Positions 1 to 8,591 are shown, counted from the first letter of the stretch. The stretch: 64,000 bases of DNA from Hymenobacter perfusus (GCF_003944765.1 NZ_RWIU01000003.1:62001-126000), one strand, 5' to 3'. Notes: generated by a model from the letters alone, not told the origin. Translations and numbers: made by a program.

Positions 1-1
1 T

Positions 2-2314
2 AGCGCGGCTGATAGTGGCCGTAATTTGAGTGGGCGAAAGGTGCAGCAGCCACGACTGATTAGCTCCCAGGGTTGCCAGAGACGAGGACCAGTTGCTGAA
101 GCCGCCCTGCGCGTCCAGCGTGACGGTGCCGGCCGCCTGGCCCGTCAGTAATTCAGTCACCCGGTACACGCCGGCCGGTAGCGTAGACAAGGCCAGGGAA
201 AGCGCCGGAGTAGTTGAGCTGCCCATATTAGTTACCATTAGCATGGCTTGCTGCTGATGCACGCGGGCATAGCTGAGCACGTTGCCGGTTGGGGAGGAGA
301 GAGGCAGCAGATAGCCTTTGCGCAGGGCTTCGTGGGTGTTGCGCAGCCGGATGAGCTGCTTGTAGTGGTTGAGTAGGGAAGCTGGGTCGGCCTGTTGGGT
401 AGCTACGTTGAACTGAGCATAGTTGCCATTGATACCGCGCCAGGGCGAGCCAGTCGTAAAGCCCGCTTGCGTGCCGGCTGTCCATTGCATGGGTTTGCGC
501 TTGTCCTCATCCACGCCGGCCCCGAGCATTCCTACTTCCTCGCCGTAGTACAGAAACGGTATACCGGGCATGGTGAGGTAGAGGGCCGCCGCCTGCTTCA
601 TGCGGGCCAGATTACCGCCCAGCTGATCCAGCACGCGGTTCTGGTCGTGGTTGGTGAGGAACGTGGCGTACTGCAGCTTGGGGTAGGAGCGGTCCACCAC
701 GCCCAACTGGGTGCGCAGGGCCGCCGGATTGCCGGCATTCAGGCTGCTGATGATGGCGGCGGCCAGATCAAATTCAAAGCAGGCATCGAGGCGCTGGTTG
801 AGGACGTAGGGCACCACGGCCGGCGTATTCGACCAGGCTTCGCCCACGGTGAAAGCGGCGGGGTTGACAGCCCTCACCGAATCATGAAATTCCTCCAGAA
901 TACCCAGAGTTTCGGGCGTGTTTTCGATGGTGTTGCTATTTTCCACTAGGTATTTCACGGCATCGAGGCGGTAGCCGTCTACGCCCTTGCGCAGCCAGAA
1001 CCGCGAGGCATCCCACATGGCCGCTTTCAGCTGCGGATTACGCCAGTTCAGGTCAGGCATACCGCTCCAAAACACGCCGTAATAGTAATTGCCGTTGCGC
1101 GGGTGCCAAACCGTGCCGTTGCCCGGCCCCGTTCCCGGCACCGTAGCCGACCAGCGGAACCAGTCACGGTAGGCATTGGAGGGGCTGCTGGCCGCCTGCT
1201 GAAACCAGGGGTGCTGGTCCGAGGCGTGGTTGAGTACCAGGTCAATAATTACCCGAAGCCCCCGGGCGTGGGCGGCGGCCAGAAACGCCTCGAACTCCGC
1301 CATGGTGCCGTAATCGGGCTCGGTGGCTTTGTAGTCGGTTACGTCGTAGCCGTGGTAGCTCGGCGAGGCCATCATGGGCATCAGCCAGAGGCCGGTAACG
1401 CCCAGGTCGGTGGTGGTGGAGGGGTTGCCGTCGTTGAGGTAATCGAGCTTCTGGGTAAGGCCCGCAAAGTCGCCTTTGCCGTCGCCGTTGCTGTCGTAGA
1501 AACTCCGCACGAACACTTCGTAGAACACCGCGTCGTTCCACCAGTGCGTGGTATAGTCGGTAAGAGATGGAGCGCAATTCTGGCAGGTGCTGAAGCAAAC
1601 GGCCGGCATGGGGTTGGTGGCCGCCATAGCCTCAAACACGCGGGTGAGCGTGCCGCTGGCATCGGGCGTACCGCAGGCGGCGGGTACGGTTTCCGTGTCG
1701 GCCAGGGTGCTGCCGTTCACGAAGCGGTACTGAAACCGGATGGGCGCGGGCAAAGCAATCTGCACCTCATAAATGCCGTCGCCGTTGTCGTCAGCAAGGG
1801 GCAGGGCATTGGTGTCGCCTTCCAGGCCGTAGCCGGCCAGCGGCTGGAAGTTGCCGATAACGTGCACCCCGGCGCGCGACACGTTCTGGCCGCGCATGTT
1901 CACCGCAAACCGGACCTGCGTATTGCAGCCGCCAAGCAGTAGGGTGGGGAGCCGCACGGCACTACCGCCCACCACTACTTCCCGGTTCACGTTGCCGCTT
2001 CCGTCAGTAACGCCGCAGGTAGCGGGAGGCAGCTCGGCCCCGCCCCAGGCGTTGCCGTTCACGAACTTGTAGAGGTAGGTGCCGGCCGGCACGTTCACCG
2101 TCACCTCATACACCCGGTCGTTGTCGGGGTCGGTGAGCAGGGTGGTGGCGGGGTTCCAGTCGGCCGGAAAGCCGGCTGCGGCCTGGAAGTTGCCGGCTAC
2201 GTGCAGGCCGGTGGCGGCCACCGTCTGCTGCCGCATATCCACCCGAAAAGTAAGCGGCACGGCCCAAGAGCTGAGGCTGTTGAGCAGCAGGACAAAAAGT
2301 ACAAGTCGTTTCAT
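2..2314 (-). CDS. alpha-amylase family glycoside hydrolase (GH13), 3' end cut by window edge
   Basis: About 771 residues are visible and the frame is still open at the left edge, so the C-terminus is missing. The protein starts MKRLVLFVLLLNSLSSWA, a Sec signal peptide. Two similar ~95-residue modules follow (about residues 20-115 and 120-215; each has a HV-x-GNFQ and a YEV segment and ends in a FVNG strand), resembling the starch/glycogen-binding-like beta modules that precede some Bacteroidota amylases. The GH13 barrel follows: region I DLVLNH (~358), region II GYRLDAVKYL with the nucleophile Asp (~449), region III VGEAW with the acid/base Glu (~490) and region IV FLTNHD (~555). It probably hydrolyses alpha-1,4-glucan outside the cytoplasm. 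A weak -7 element, TAGCTTTA on the minus strand, lies about 35 nt upstream (2349-2356). Family assignment is firm; exact substrate is inferred. Confidence 0.93.
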   Translation of the reverse strand, partial: MKRLVLFVLLLNSLSSWAVPLTFRVDMRQQTVAATGLHVAGNFQAAAGFPADWNPATTLLTDPDNDRVYEVTVNVPAGTYLYKFVNGNAWGGAELPPATCGVTDGSGNVNREVVVGGSAVRLPTLLLGGCNTQVRFAVNMRGQNVSRAGVHVIGNFQPLAGYGLEGDTNALPLADDNGDGIYEVQIALPAPIRFQYRFVNGSTLADTETVPAACGTPDASGTLTRVFEAMAATNPMPAVCFSTCQNCAPSLTDYTTHWWNDAVFYEVFVRSFYDSNGDGKGDFAGLTQKLDYLNDGNPSTTTDLGVTGLWLMPMMASPSYHGYDVTDYKATEPDYGTMAEFEAFLAAAHARGLRVIIDLVLNHASDQHPWFQQAASSPSNAYRDWFRWSATVPGTGPGNGTVWHPRNGNYYYGVFWSGMPDLNWRNPQLKAAMWDASRFWLRKGVDGYRLDAVKYLVENSNTIENTPETLGILEEFHDSVRAVNPAAFTVGEAWSNTPAVVPYVLNQRLDACFEFDLAAAIISSLNAGNPAALRTQLGVVDRSYPKLQYATFLTNHDQNRVLDQLGGNLARMKQAAALYLTMPGIPFLYYGEEVGMLGAGVDEDKRKPMQWTAGTQAGFTTGSPWRGINGNYAQFNVATQQADPASLLNHYKQLIRLRNTHEALRKGYLLPLSSPTGNVLSYARVHQQQAMLMVTNMGSSTTPALSLALSTLPAGVYRVTELLTGQAAGTVTLDAQGGFSNWSSSLATLGANQSWLLHLSPTQITATISRA

Positions 2315-2425
2315 CGGCAGAAGCAGTGGTAAACGGCAAAAAGAGCCTTAAAGCTACGGCTATTTCAGGCTGTTGCGGCCGGTGACGGGGTTGCTTGCCA
2401 AAAATGAAACTTCATTACAAGTAGC

Positions 2426-2613
2426 ACGTCATTCCGAGCCAAGGCGGAGCCGTAGCCGAGGAATCTCGCTCGTTAGTAATCTGATTGCTCTGGCAACGTC
2501 CGCAAGCGGGATTCCTCGGCTACGGCTCCGCCTTCACTCGGAATGACGTTCTGGGGTGTCGTTACCACTCAACGTCAGCACGCGAGATTCCTCGGCTCCG
2601 CTCGGAATGACGT
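2426..2613. repeat. dispersed palindromic repeat, family A (CGTCATTCCGAG type)
   Basis: The segment between purU and the amylase holds an inverted pair: ACGTCATTCCGAG...CCGAGGAATCTCG on the left and GATTCCTCGGCTACGGCTCC...CTCGGAATGACGT on the right, followed by a second partial copy ending at about 2613. Similar units occur at 6357-6451, 18757-18860, 39904-40050 and 42885-43047, always between genes. The whole non-coding stretch 2315-2661 is explained by this repeat plus the amylase leader. Confidence 0.8.
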
Positions 2614-2661
2614 GCTGCTTGCAATGACGTGCGGCCCCTGTCAGAACTGCCCCACCGGCTG

Positions 2662-3495
2662 CTACTCGAAGACGATGGTGCGGTTGCGGTGCACGGCCAC
2701 CTGCTCGCGGAACACCAGGGTGAGGGCCCGGGCCAGGGTGAGCTTCTCCACGTCGCGGCCTGCCTGGGCCATGTCGCGGGCGCTCTGGGTGTGGTCGGTA
2801 GGGATGACGCTCTGAGCAATGATGGGGCCCTGGTCGAGCTGATCGGTGACGAAGTGGGCGGTAGCCCCGATGCTTTTCACGCCGCGCTCATAGGCCTGGG
2901 CGTAGGGGCTGGCCCCGATGAAGGCCGGCAGAAAGCTGTGATGAATGTTGATGAGCCGCTCGGGAAAGTGCGCCACGAACTCCGAGGACAGAATGCGCAT
3001 GTAGCGGGCCAGCACCACAAACTCGGGTTGGTAGAACTCAATCTGGGTGAGTACGGCCGCTTCATGGGCTTCGCGGGAGAGGCCCTCGGCACTGAGGTGG
3101 TGGTAGGGTACGCCCAGCTTCTCGGTGATGGCGCGCAGGGTATCATGGTTGCTGATGACGGCCAGAACCTCGGCGTGGAGCTGCCCGAAGAAGTGGCGCA
3201 CCAGCAACTCGGAGAGGCAGTGGTGCTCCTTGGTGGCCAGCAGCACAATGCGGCGGGGCTGGTCGTTGCGCAGGCGTACGCGGGCGGTGGGGGGCAGGGC
3301 GGCGCGTAGTTCTTGCAGCAGTGCCTCCGGCTCGCATGGGCCATCAAACTCGGTTCGCATGAAGAAGTGCTGGTCGTGGCGGTCCACGAACTCGCCGTTG
3401 CGCAGCACGTTGAGGCCGTGGCGGTAGAGCACCTCCGTGACGCGGTACACCAGGCCCGGCTCGTCGGGGCAGTCAATCAGCAAAAAATGAATCAT
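2662..3495 (-). CDS. purU: formyltetrahydrofolate deformylase
   Basis: The product (277 residues from MIHFLLIDCPDEPG) hydrolyses 10-formyl-THF to THF and formate, supplying formate and balancing one-carbon pools. Residues 1-80 form the regulatory ACT domain. The rest is the formyltransferase fold with the NIHHSFLPAF segment (Asn-His-Ser signature) and the later HFVTDQLDQGPII segment carrying the catalytic Asp. Length matches the usual ~280 residues. I chose the ATG at 3495. A TTG ten codons upstream would add MRPVFFSAPR, which does not look like the family N-terminus. The gene is transcribed alone: phaB is divergent and the amylase is separated by a repeat. Confidence 0.95.
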   Translation of the reverse strand: MIHFLLIDCPDEPGLVYRVTEVLYRHGLNVLRNGEFVDRHDQHFFMRTEFDGPCEPEALLQELRAALPPTARVRLRNDQPRRIVLLATKEHHCLSELLVRHFFGQLHAEVLAVISNHDTLRAITEKLGVPYHHLSAEGLSREAHEAAVLTQIEFYQPEFVVLARYMRILSSEFVAHFPERLINIHHSFLPAFIGASPYAQAYERGVKSIGATAHFVTDQLDQGPIIAQSVIPTDHTQSARDMAQAGRDVEKLTLARALTLVFREQVAVHRNRTIVFE

Positions 3496-3596
3496 ACGCG
3501 GCGCGGAAAAAAATACAGGCCGCAAGGATAGGCACTATTCCGCGAAAAAGTGTCCCGCTTTGCTGGTCTGGGGCTCGGGCTTCGGAGCAGATGTAA

Positions 3597-3604
3597 TAAC
3601 TTTG
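3597..3604 (+). promoter_or_regulatory. possible -7 promoter element TAACTTTG upstream of phaB
   Basis: TAACTTTG matches the Bacteroidota -7 consensus TAnnTTTG exactly and lies on the coding strand of phaB, about 170 nt before its ATG, in the divergent purU-phaB spacer. No well-spaced -33 TTG was found; the nearest TTTG is 34 nt away. The assignment is tentative. The remaining spacer (3496-3777) shows no other convincing element. Confidence 0.35.
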
Positions 3605-3777
3605 GCCGCTCCGGCTGACGGACCGCTGCCCACGCGGCCCGTAAACCCAGCCGATACGTTCCGGGTAGCTACTCCGGGCAGCGGTGTCCCTGGCCGCTCC
3701 GCCGTGTCACCCACTCTATTCATTTCGCCCGCGAAAAAAAAGTAGTACACACAAACCGATTAGACGTTACAGACAGC

Positions 3778-4524
3778 ATGAAGCAGAACAACGAGCGTAT
3801 TGCATTGATTACGGGGAGCACCGGGGGTATTGGTACGGCGTTGTGCCGCAAGCTCAGCGAAGACGGCTACCAGGTGGTGGGTAACTTCCGCAACGAGGAA
3901 AAATCGGTGCAGCTGCAGCAGGAGCTGGATAAAACCGGCCACCACATTGAGCTGGTGCACGGCGACGTGAGCGACTTCGACTCAGTGGGCACGATGGTGC
4001 AGCACATCGAGACGAACATCGGCCCCATTGATATTCTGATCAACAACGCGGGCATCACGCGCGACACTTCGTTTGTGAAGATGACCAAGGCGCAGTGGGA
4101 CGAGGTGTTGAACACCAACCTCAACAGCGTATTCAACTGCACCCGCCACGTGATTCAGGGCATGGTGGAGCGCCGCTTCGGCCGCATCATTAATATTTCG
4201 TCCATCAACGCCCAGAAGGGCCAGTACGGCCAGACGAACTACTCCACCGCCAAGGCTGGCATGCACGGCTTCACTAAGTCATTGGCGCTGGAAGTGGCCA
4301 AGTATGGCATTACCGTCAACACGATTTCGCCCGGCTATATTGAAACCGAAATGGTGATGGCCGTGCCGGAGAATATCCGGGAGAAAATCATTGCCCAGAT
4401 TCCGGTAGGCCGCCTGGGTGGCCCCACGGAAATTGCCGAAGCCGTTTCGTTCCTGATTTCGGCGAAAAGCGGCTTTATCACCGGCTCCAACTTCGCCATC
4501 AACGGCGGCCAGCACATGGCGTAA
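3778..4524 (+). CDS. phaB: acetoacetyl-CoA reductase (SDR family)
   Basis: The 248-residue protein is a classical short-chain dehydrogenase, most like the PhaB/PhbB enzymes that reduce acetoacetyl-CoA to (R)-3-hydroxybutyryl-CoA with NADPH for polyhydroxybutyrate synthesis. Visible motifs are the cofactor loop TGSTGGIG (~14-21), NNAG (~90), the Ser of NISSINAQKGQYGQTNYSTAK with its YxxxK active site, and ISPGYIETEM after it. The IETEMVMAVPENI segment and the C-terminal FAINGGQHMA are typical of PhaB rather than FabG. No phaA or phaC is adjacent, so a role in a broader acyl-CoA pathway remains possible. A terminator follows 45 nt after the stop. Confidence 0.9.
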   Translation: MKQNNERIALITGSTGGIGTALCRKLSEDGYQVVGNFRNEEKSVQLQQELDKTGHHIELVHGDVSDFDSVGTMVQHIETNIGPIDILINNAGITRDTSFVKMTKAQWDEVLNTNLNSVFNCTRHVIQGMVERRFGRIINISSINAQKGQYGQTNYSTAKAGMHGFTKSLALEVAKYGITVNTISPGYIETEMVMAVPENIREKIIAQIPVGRLGGPTEIAEAVSFLISAKSGFITGSNFAINGGQHMA

Positions 4525-4568
4525 CCGGTCTTTGCCGGCACCGGATTGCCTGGTGTATTTCCTGTGCA

Positions 4569-4604
4569 AAAAGCCCCTTGGCATCATGTTGAGGGGCTTT
4601 TCTT
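4569..4604 (+). terminator. rho-independent terminator after phaB
   Basis: A perfect 10-bp stem, AAAAGCCCCT (4569-4578) with AGGGGCTTTT (4592-4601), has a 13-nt loop and ends in a T run. The A-rich left flank would let it also act on minus-strand transcripts from 4726-5262. Confidence 0.85.
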
Positions 4605-4725
4605 GTGTGTTGGCACGGAAGTGGTTTGCCGCTGGCGCGGCAGTGGATGGGTAGTCTGCGCACTATGGCTGGGCACAAGTTGTGCTGCGCCAGACTCGCG
4701 CCAGTTGGACGTTCTGCTACGTGGC

Positions 4726-5262
4726 TCAGATGCCGGTGGGCTTGCCGTCGAGGCTGCGGGCGTTCCGGTCGTGCCAGTACTGCGCTACCTGCTCTGGGCC
4801 TCGCTTTTCCATGCTGTCGTTTAGCTCGTCGCGTTCAGCCCGGAAATCCAGTAATGGCACGGCCATGCCGCAGGAGGTTTGCACTAGGTCCACGGTTACG
4901 ACTACTATCTGGCGGGCGCCGGGCAGGGTCGGAAACAGCGGCAGCAGCTCCACCCATTCCGCGTCGCGGGGGTGGTACACGGTAGCAGCGCCGTAGAGGC
5001 GCAGGATGTTGGGCCGGCCCTCAAAGGCGCACCACATCAGGGTAATGCGGTTGACTTCCAACAGATGGGCGGCGGTTTCGTTGCCGCTGCCGGTCAGGTT
5101 CAGCCAGGCCACGCGGTTGGCGTCGAGCACGCGCAGGGTATCCTGGCCCTTGGGCGAGATGTTGACGCGCCCATCCGCGGCAGCCGTGCCCACGAAAAAC
5201 AGGTGCTGCCGCTCAATGAACGTTTGGATTTCAGGCGTGATGGTGGGGTAGTGCTTGCCCAT
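4726..5262 (-). CDS. pyridoxamine 5'-phosphate oxidase family protein
   Basis: The 178-residue protein has the split-barrel flavin-binding fold of the PNPOx-like family: an N-terminal helix (TPEIQTFIERQHLFFVGTA), then the AADGRVNISPKGQD strand pair, VAWLNLTGSGNETAAHLLE, and NRITLMWCAFEGRPNILRLYG. This pattern is found in the stand-alone PNPOx-like proteins that bind FMN, F420 or haem, and not in PdxH itself. The substrate cannot be read from the sequence. It is monocistronic, convergent with phaB. The ATG at 5262 is preceded by TCTCCTTT on the coding strand, with no Shine-Dalgarno. Confidence 0.85.
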   Translation of the reverse strand: MGKHYPTITPEIQTFIERQHLFFVGTAAADGRVNISPKGQDTLRVLDANRVAWLNLTGSGNETAAHLLEVNRITLMWCAFEGRPNILRLYGAATVYHPRDAEWVELLPLFPTLPGARQIVVVTVDLVQTSCGMAVPLLDFRAERDELNDSMEKRGPEQVAQYWHDRNARSLDGKPTGI

Positions 5263-5362
5263 AAAGGAGAGGGGTTTGGCCCGGCAGCAAGGTAGAACTT
5301 CCTCCGTTTCAACGATAATTCCGCACAGATTTTTCCATTTGCCGATTGTACCTACTGGGCTT

Positions 5363-5767
5363 TTACTTTCTATTGTCGCGCCGCTCCTGGCCTTTTTTAA
5401 GCCGGTATTTGCCTTTCGCTACTTCGGTTTCTGAGTTGACCAGGACGTCAAGACCGGAGACGATTATGAACTGGTCTGTGGCTTCTGGCAGATAGCACAC
5501 TTCCACCTGCTGACCTTTGCTGAACTCGGTGACCTGTGCTTTGTCTGAAGCAGTGAGCGTCAGGAGTTGCCCGGCCCTCGTTTGGAAGCGGACCACCGGG
5601 AAGCGGTAAAACAGGCCAAAGAACTCGAGGTCTACTATTTCTCCCGGAACCCGCTTGCCATACCGGAGAATATCCAGGCGGCTGTGGGAGTTTTTGTTGG
5701 AGCGGTAGAAGGCAAATGCCATTCCTGCAACCACCACTGCGAATAGTACAAAGAAGAAGGTGTTCAT
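5363..5767 (-). CDS. small membrane protein, DUF3592-like
   Basis: The 134-residue protein has one N-terminal membrane helix (residues ~4-20, FFFVLFAVVVAGMAFAFY), then a soluble beta-rich domain: RYGKRVPGEIVDLEF, FYRFPVVRFQT, LLTLTASDKA, FSKGQQVEVCYLP. This pattern (G-x-I/V near the start, F-P-V-V-R-F, G-x-x-V-x-V-x-Y) is that of DUF3592 proteins, of unknown function. It ends in a charged tail (KKGQERRDNRK). It is the most distal of four related small membrane proteins (5363, 5902, 8841 and possibly 14357) interspersed with the AAA+/flotillin genes. Confidence 0.6.
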   Translation of the reverse strand: MNTFFFVLFAVVVAGMAFAFYRSNKNSHSRLDILRYGKRVPGEIVDLEFFGLFYRFPVVRFQTRAGQLLTLTASDKAQVTEFSKGQQVEVCYLPEATDQFIIVSGLDVLVNSETEVAKGKYRLKKGQERRDNRK

Positions 5768-5875
5768 TGGGAAATGCGGGAGCTGGTCGGGGTGGGAGTA
5801 GCGGAAAGTTGCGGAGTGCTGCTACCTGTTACGCCAGCATATAAGCAAGTATAGCAACGACACCTAACAGGCCGG

Positions 5876-5926
5876 CGGCCCGGCCTAGCCAGCGGCCCGG
5901 CCTAGCCAGCGGCCCGGCCTAGCCAG
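5876..5926. repeat. three perfect 17-bp tandem repeats overlapping a gene 3' end
   Basis: CGGCCCGGCCTAGCCAG occurs three times without a mismatch (5876-5892, 5893-5909, 5910-5926). On the minus strand the first copy encodes the last sense codons of the 5902-6288 gene and the second supplies its TAG stop. Because 17 is not a multiple of three, each added copy shifts the frame. Confidence 0.97.
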
Positions 5927-6288
5927 CGGTAGATTGTTATATCAGATTGATTGTAGGAGGGGACCAGAATTTCGGTGGGCGTGGCGGGATTATACTGGAT
6001 TTGCAGCGGCTCGCCCACACGAAACTGGTAGCGGCGCTTGCTGTGGGGGTAGCAAACCGTAACGGTTTCCTGGGTAGCCGTCTGGAAACGCAGGACGGGG
6101 AAGTAGGTGCGGTGGTCGGTAGAAGGGTTGTCTTCGAGGCGGACAATGGTGGCTGTGGCGGAGAGGCTGTGGATGAGCATGTGCTGATGTTTCTGGTGGA
6201 GCCGATTAGCTTTGCGTAGGAACAGCCCACCCAGCAGCAGGCAGATAAGCGCGAACAGCAGATCTTCAGGAATTACCGGGATGGTCAT
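5902..6288 (-). CDS. DUF3592-like membrane protein, C-terminus truncated by tandem repeat
   Basis: The 128-residue protein has an N-terminal membrane helix (~8-24, LLFALICLLLGGLFL) and a DUF3592-like domain with YFPVLRFQT, QETVTVCYP, RVGEPLQIQYNPATPTEI and a final YRWLGRAAG. The stop lies in the second of three 17-bp repeats. With only one repeat copy the frame would continue GLLGVVAILAYMLA and stop, giving a second membrane helix like the one that ends the relative at 8841-9263. The present form is therefore probably a recent truncation. A family A repeat lies upstream (6357-6451), and before that an ATPase 3'-end relic. Function unknown. Confidence 0.6.
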   Translation of the reverse strand: MTIPVIPEDLLFALICLLLGGLFLRKANRLHQKHQHMLIHSLSATATIVRLEDNPSTDHRTYFPVLRFQTATQETVTVCYPHSKRRYQFRVGEPLQIQYNPATPTEILVPSYNQSDITIYRWLGRAAG

Positions 6289-6356
6289 GGCACTTGAGGC
6301 CGTTGGGGTGGAGGTAGAGGCTTACGCTGCGGCATTGGCAAGTGGGTAGATGAGCA

Positions 6357-6451
6357 ACGTCAGCACGCGAGATGCTTCGGCTGCGCTCAGCATGACGGTT
6401 AGCTTGGCAACATAAGCACACAAGATGCTTCGGCAAGCTCAGCATGACGTT
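6357..6451. repeat. dispersed repeat, family A (CATGCTGAGC type), two direct half-units
   Basis: CGTCAGCACGCGAGATGCTTCGG...GCTCAGCATGACGG is followed by a second AAGATGCTTCGGCAAGCTC...AGCATGACGTTC. Both copies face the same way here, unlike the inverted pairs at the other loci. It separates the ATPase tail relic from the DUF3592-like gene. Confidence 0.75.
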
Positions 6452-6464
6452 CTGTGCTGGTGAA

Positions 6465-6573
6465 CTACTCCCGCTTTAACGCCTCCCGAATCCCGCTTAG
6501 GCCGCCAGCAATACTTTCCAGTTTCTCCAGCATCTGCAGGAGCTGGGCGGGGTCGGAGTGGCGCAGGTTGCCG
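6465..6573 (-). pseudogene. relic of the 3' end of an AAA+ (DUF3686) ATPase gene
   Basis: Read on the minus strand, this stretch encodes the last 34 residues and stop of a second ATPase. It runs from NLRHSDPAQLLQMLEKLE to IREALKRE-stop, and 29 of the 34 residues match the C-terminus of the intact ATPase at 9273-14312. Most base changes are synonymous or conservative (Asp/Glu, Asn/Ser, Gly/Ala). Homology stops at about 6573, 22 nt before the end of the serine hydrolase gene. It is best read as the remnant of a duplicated or exchanged ATPase gene. It has no start of its own. Confidence 0.8.
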
Positions 6574-6595
6574 GGGGGCTGAAACCCCTGACTGC

Positions 6596-8482
6596 CTACA
6601 CCGACCACAGGTGCAGGCTCAGCCAGCCGTAGGTAGCCAGGGTGGCGGCCAGCCAGCCCAATGCTCCGTAGGTGAGCAGCAGGTACCAGGCCACCGCGCG
6701 GCTACGGAACTGGCCGAAGCGGCGCAGCGTAAGCAACAGCCCGGCGAGGCTGAACACGGCAAAGGCCAGCGGCCCCACGCCGATGAGCCCCGTGGTCAGG
6801 CTGAGGTGGCCAGCGTCCCAGAAATGGCTGGCCAGGCTGGCAAAGGCCGCCACGGCAACCAGCAGGGCCGTAGTGGCCAGCAATGGCAGCAGACGGGGCA
6901 GCACCTGGGCGCGGGGCAGCCGGCGACGCAGGGCCATGACGAGCCACACCAGGCCCGCTAGGCTGGCCGTGAGCACCAGCAGCAGGCTGAGGGCCAGCAG
7001 GGCCGGCCGCAGCCACCACCAGCCGGAGCTGGCTTCCAGGAAATAGCCCTTGGCCGTAACCAGGGTGCGGCGGCCGTCGTGGTCGTGGGTGAGCACCATG
7101 GAAGCGAACTGCTCCCGGGGGCGGCGGAAGGTGAGCGGGCCGGTGGGCACCAGCGTGTCGGGCTGGCCGAGGAGGGGCAGCAACAGCAGCAACGGCCCCC
7201 GCCGGGTGAGGCGCTGGTCGCCGAGCAGGTAGTCGCGCAGGCCCAGGAGCTGCTGGCGGGGCGCCTCGTTCTGGTAGTGGCCCAGGAAGGGCGCTACGGC
7301 AGCGGCATCGAGGGGTACGAGCCGGGGCCGGGGCGGCGGGGGCACCTGGCGCAACAGAAATTCCAGCACCAGCTTATCGATGCTGGAGGTGCGTTGGTCG
7401 CCGTTGCTGGATAGGGCATAGCCCGCGCCCAGGCCGCGGTGGTAGGCAAACGTGGACGAGAAGCCCCCGATGCTGCCGCCGTGCCCCCGAAACACGGCTT
7501 TGCCGAGCGGGTTCATGGCCATGTTGGCCAGGCCGTAGCCGCCGGGCACGCCGGTGCGGGCCCCGAGGGCCGTGTGGGCCGTTTCCATGGCGTGCAGGGC
7601 GGCGGGCCGGAGCAGGGCCGTACCGTTGGGGCCCCGGAAGTCGTGGAGAAAGAACTGCACCCAGCGGGTCATATCGGCGGCGGAAGCGCTCAGCGAGCCG
7701 GCCGGGCCGGCGTAGATGGGCAGCGGCATGATGCGCTGGTAGCGGCCATCGGCGTAGCGGTAGCCGCGGGCCAGCCTGGGGTTGGCGGCGGGGCGCAGGT
7801 CGGCGGTAGCCTCGGGCATGCCCAGGGGGCGTAGCAGGTGCTGGCTCAGGTACTGCTCGTAGGGCTGGCCGCTGAGCTTTTCGAGCAGGTAGCCGGCCAG
7901 CTGGTAGCCGGGGTTGGCGTACGACATTCGCTCGCCGGGCCGCCAGCGGCAGCGCAGCTCGCGCCGAAACACCTGCACGGCGGCGGCCCCGCGCGGGTCG
8001 GTAGCGGTGGCGTTGTACATGTGGTTGATGCCCATATCGTCGAAGCCGGCGGTGTGTTCCAGCACGTGCACCACGCGCACCGGGTCGGTAGCTTCCCAGG
8101 GGTTGTCGATTAGAATTTCGGGGGCCAGCTTGCGCACTTCGTCGTTGAGGCTGAGCTTGCCTTGCTCCACGAGCTGGAGCAGGCCGGTGGCCACAAACGT
8201 CTTGGTAACGGAGCCCATCCGAAACAGGGTGTGGGCCGTCACGGGCCGGCGGTTTTCCACGTCGGCCAGACCCAATCCTCCTTCAAACAGCACCGAGTCG
8301 TGGATTACCAGGCTGAGCAGCAGGCCCGGAATGTGCTCCTGACGCATGATGCGCTGGATGGAATCGGTGAGCTGAGGGACGGTGGTAATGGGGTGGGGCG
8401 CGGGTTTAGGGTGCTGGGCCCGCAGCACGGTGGCCGATATGACGACTCCGAGTAGGGCAAGCAGCAGAAAGAGTTTCTTCAC
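6596..8482 (-). CDS. serine hydrolase (class C beta-lactamase/penicillin-binding-like) with C-terminal membrane helices
   Basis: The 628-residue protein starts with a signal peptide (MKKLFLLLALLGVVISATVLRAQ). The beta-lactamase-type catalytic domain (~35-390) shows the SxxK motif in FRMGSVTKTF (~90), the YxN motif in MSYANPGYQLAGYLL (~190) and an HGG triad in FRGHGGSIGG (~335). After an intervening beta domain (~400-490), about four membrane helices follow (ALLALSLLLVLTASLAGLVW onward), so the enzyme is anchored with its active site outside. Related proteins act on peptides, D-amino-acid substrates or esters; the substrate here is unknown. It interrupts the ATPase/DUF3592 neighbourhood and may have arrived with the rearrangement that left the relic at 6465. 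Confidence 0.9.
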   Translation of the reverse strand: MKKLFLLLALLGVVISATVLRAQHPKPAPHPITTVPQLTDSIQRIMRQEHIPGLLLSLVIHDSVLFEGGLGLADVENRRPVTAHTLFRMGSVTKTFVATGLLQLVEQGKLSLNDEVRKLAPEILIDNPWEATDPVRVVHVLEHTAGFDDMGINHMYNATATDPRGAAAVQVFRRELRCRWRPGERMSYANPGYQLAGYLLEKLSGQPYEQYLSQHLLRPLGMPEATADLRPAANPRLARGYRYADGRYQRIMPLPIYAGPAGSLSASAADMTRWVQFFLHDFRGPNGTALLRPAALHAMETAHTALGARTGVPGGYGLANMAMNPLGKAVFRGHGGSIGGFSSTFAYHRGLGAGYALSSNGDQRTSSIDKLVLEFLLRQVPPPPRPRLVPLDAAAVAPFLGHYQNEAPRQQLLGLRDYLLGDQRLTRRGPLLLLLPLLGQPDTLVPTGPLTFRRPREQFASMVLTHDHDGRRTLVTAKGYFLEASSGWWWLRPALLALSLLLVLTASLAGLVWLVMALRRRLPRAQVLPRLLPLLATTALLVAVAAFASLASHFWDAGHLSLTTGLIGVGPLAFAVFSLAGLLLTLRRFGQFRSRAVAWYLLLTYGALGWLAATLATYGWLSLHLWSV

Positions 8483-8591
8483 AGGGGGAATAGAGGGAGT
8501 AGATAAAGGGGCGGAAGATAGGGGTTTGCCGGAGAGTATAGCGGTTTGTTAATGAATGTGGGTAAGCGGCCGGGTGGCCGGCACCTGACCG

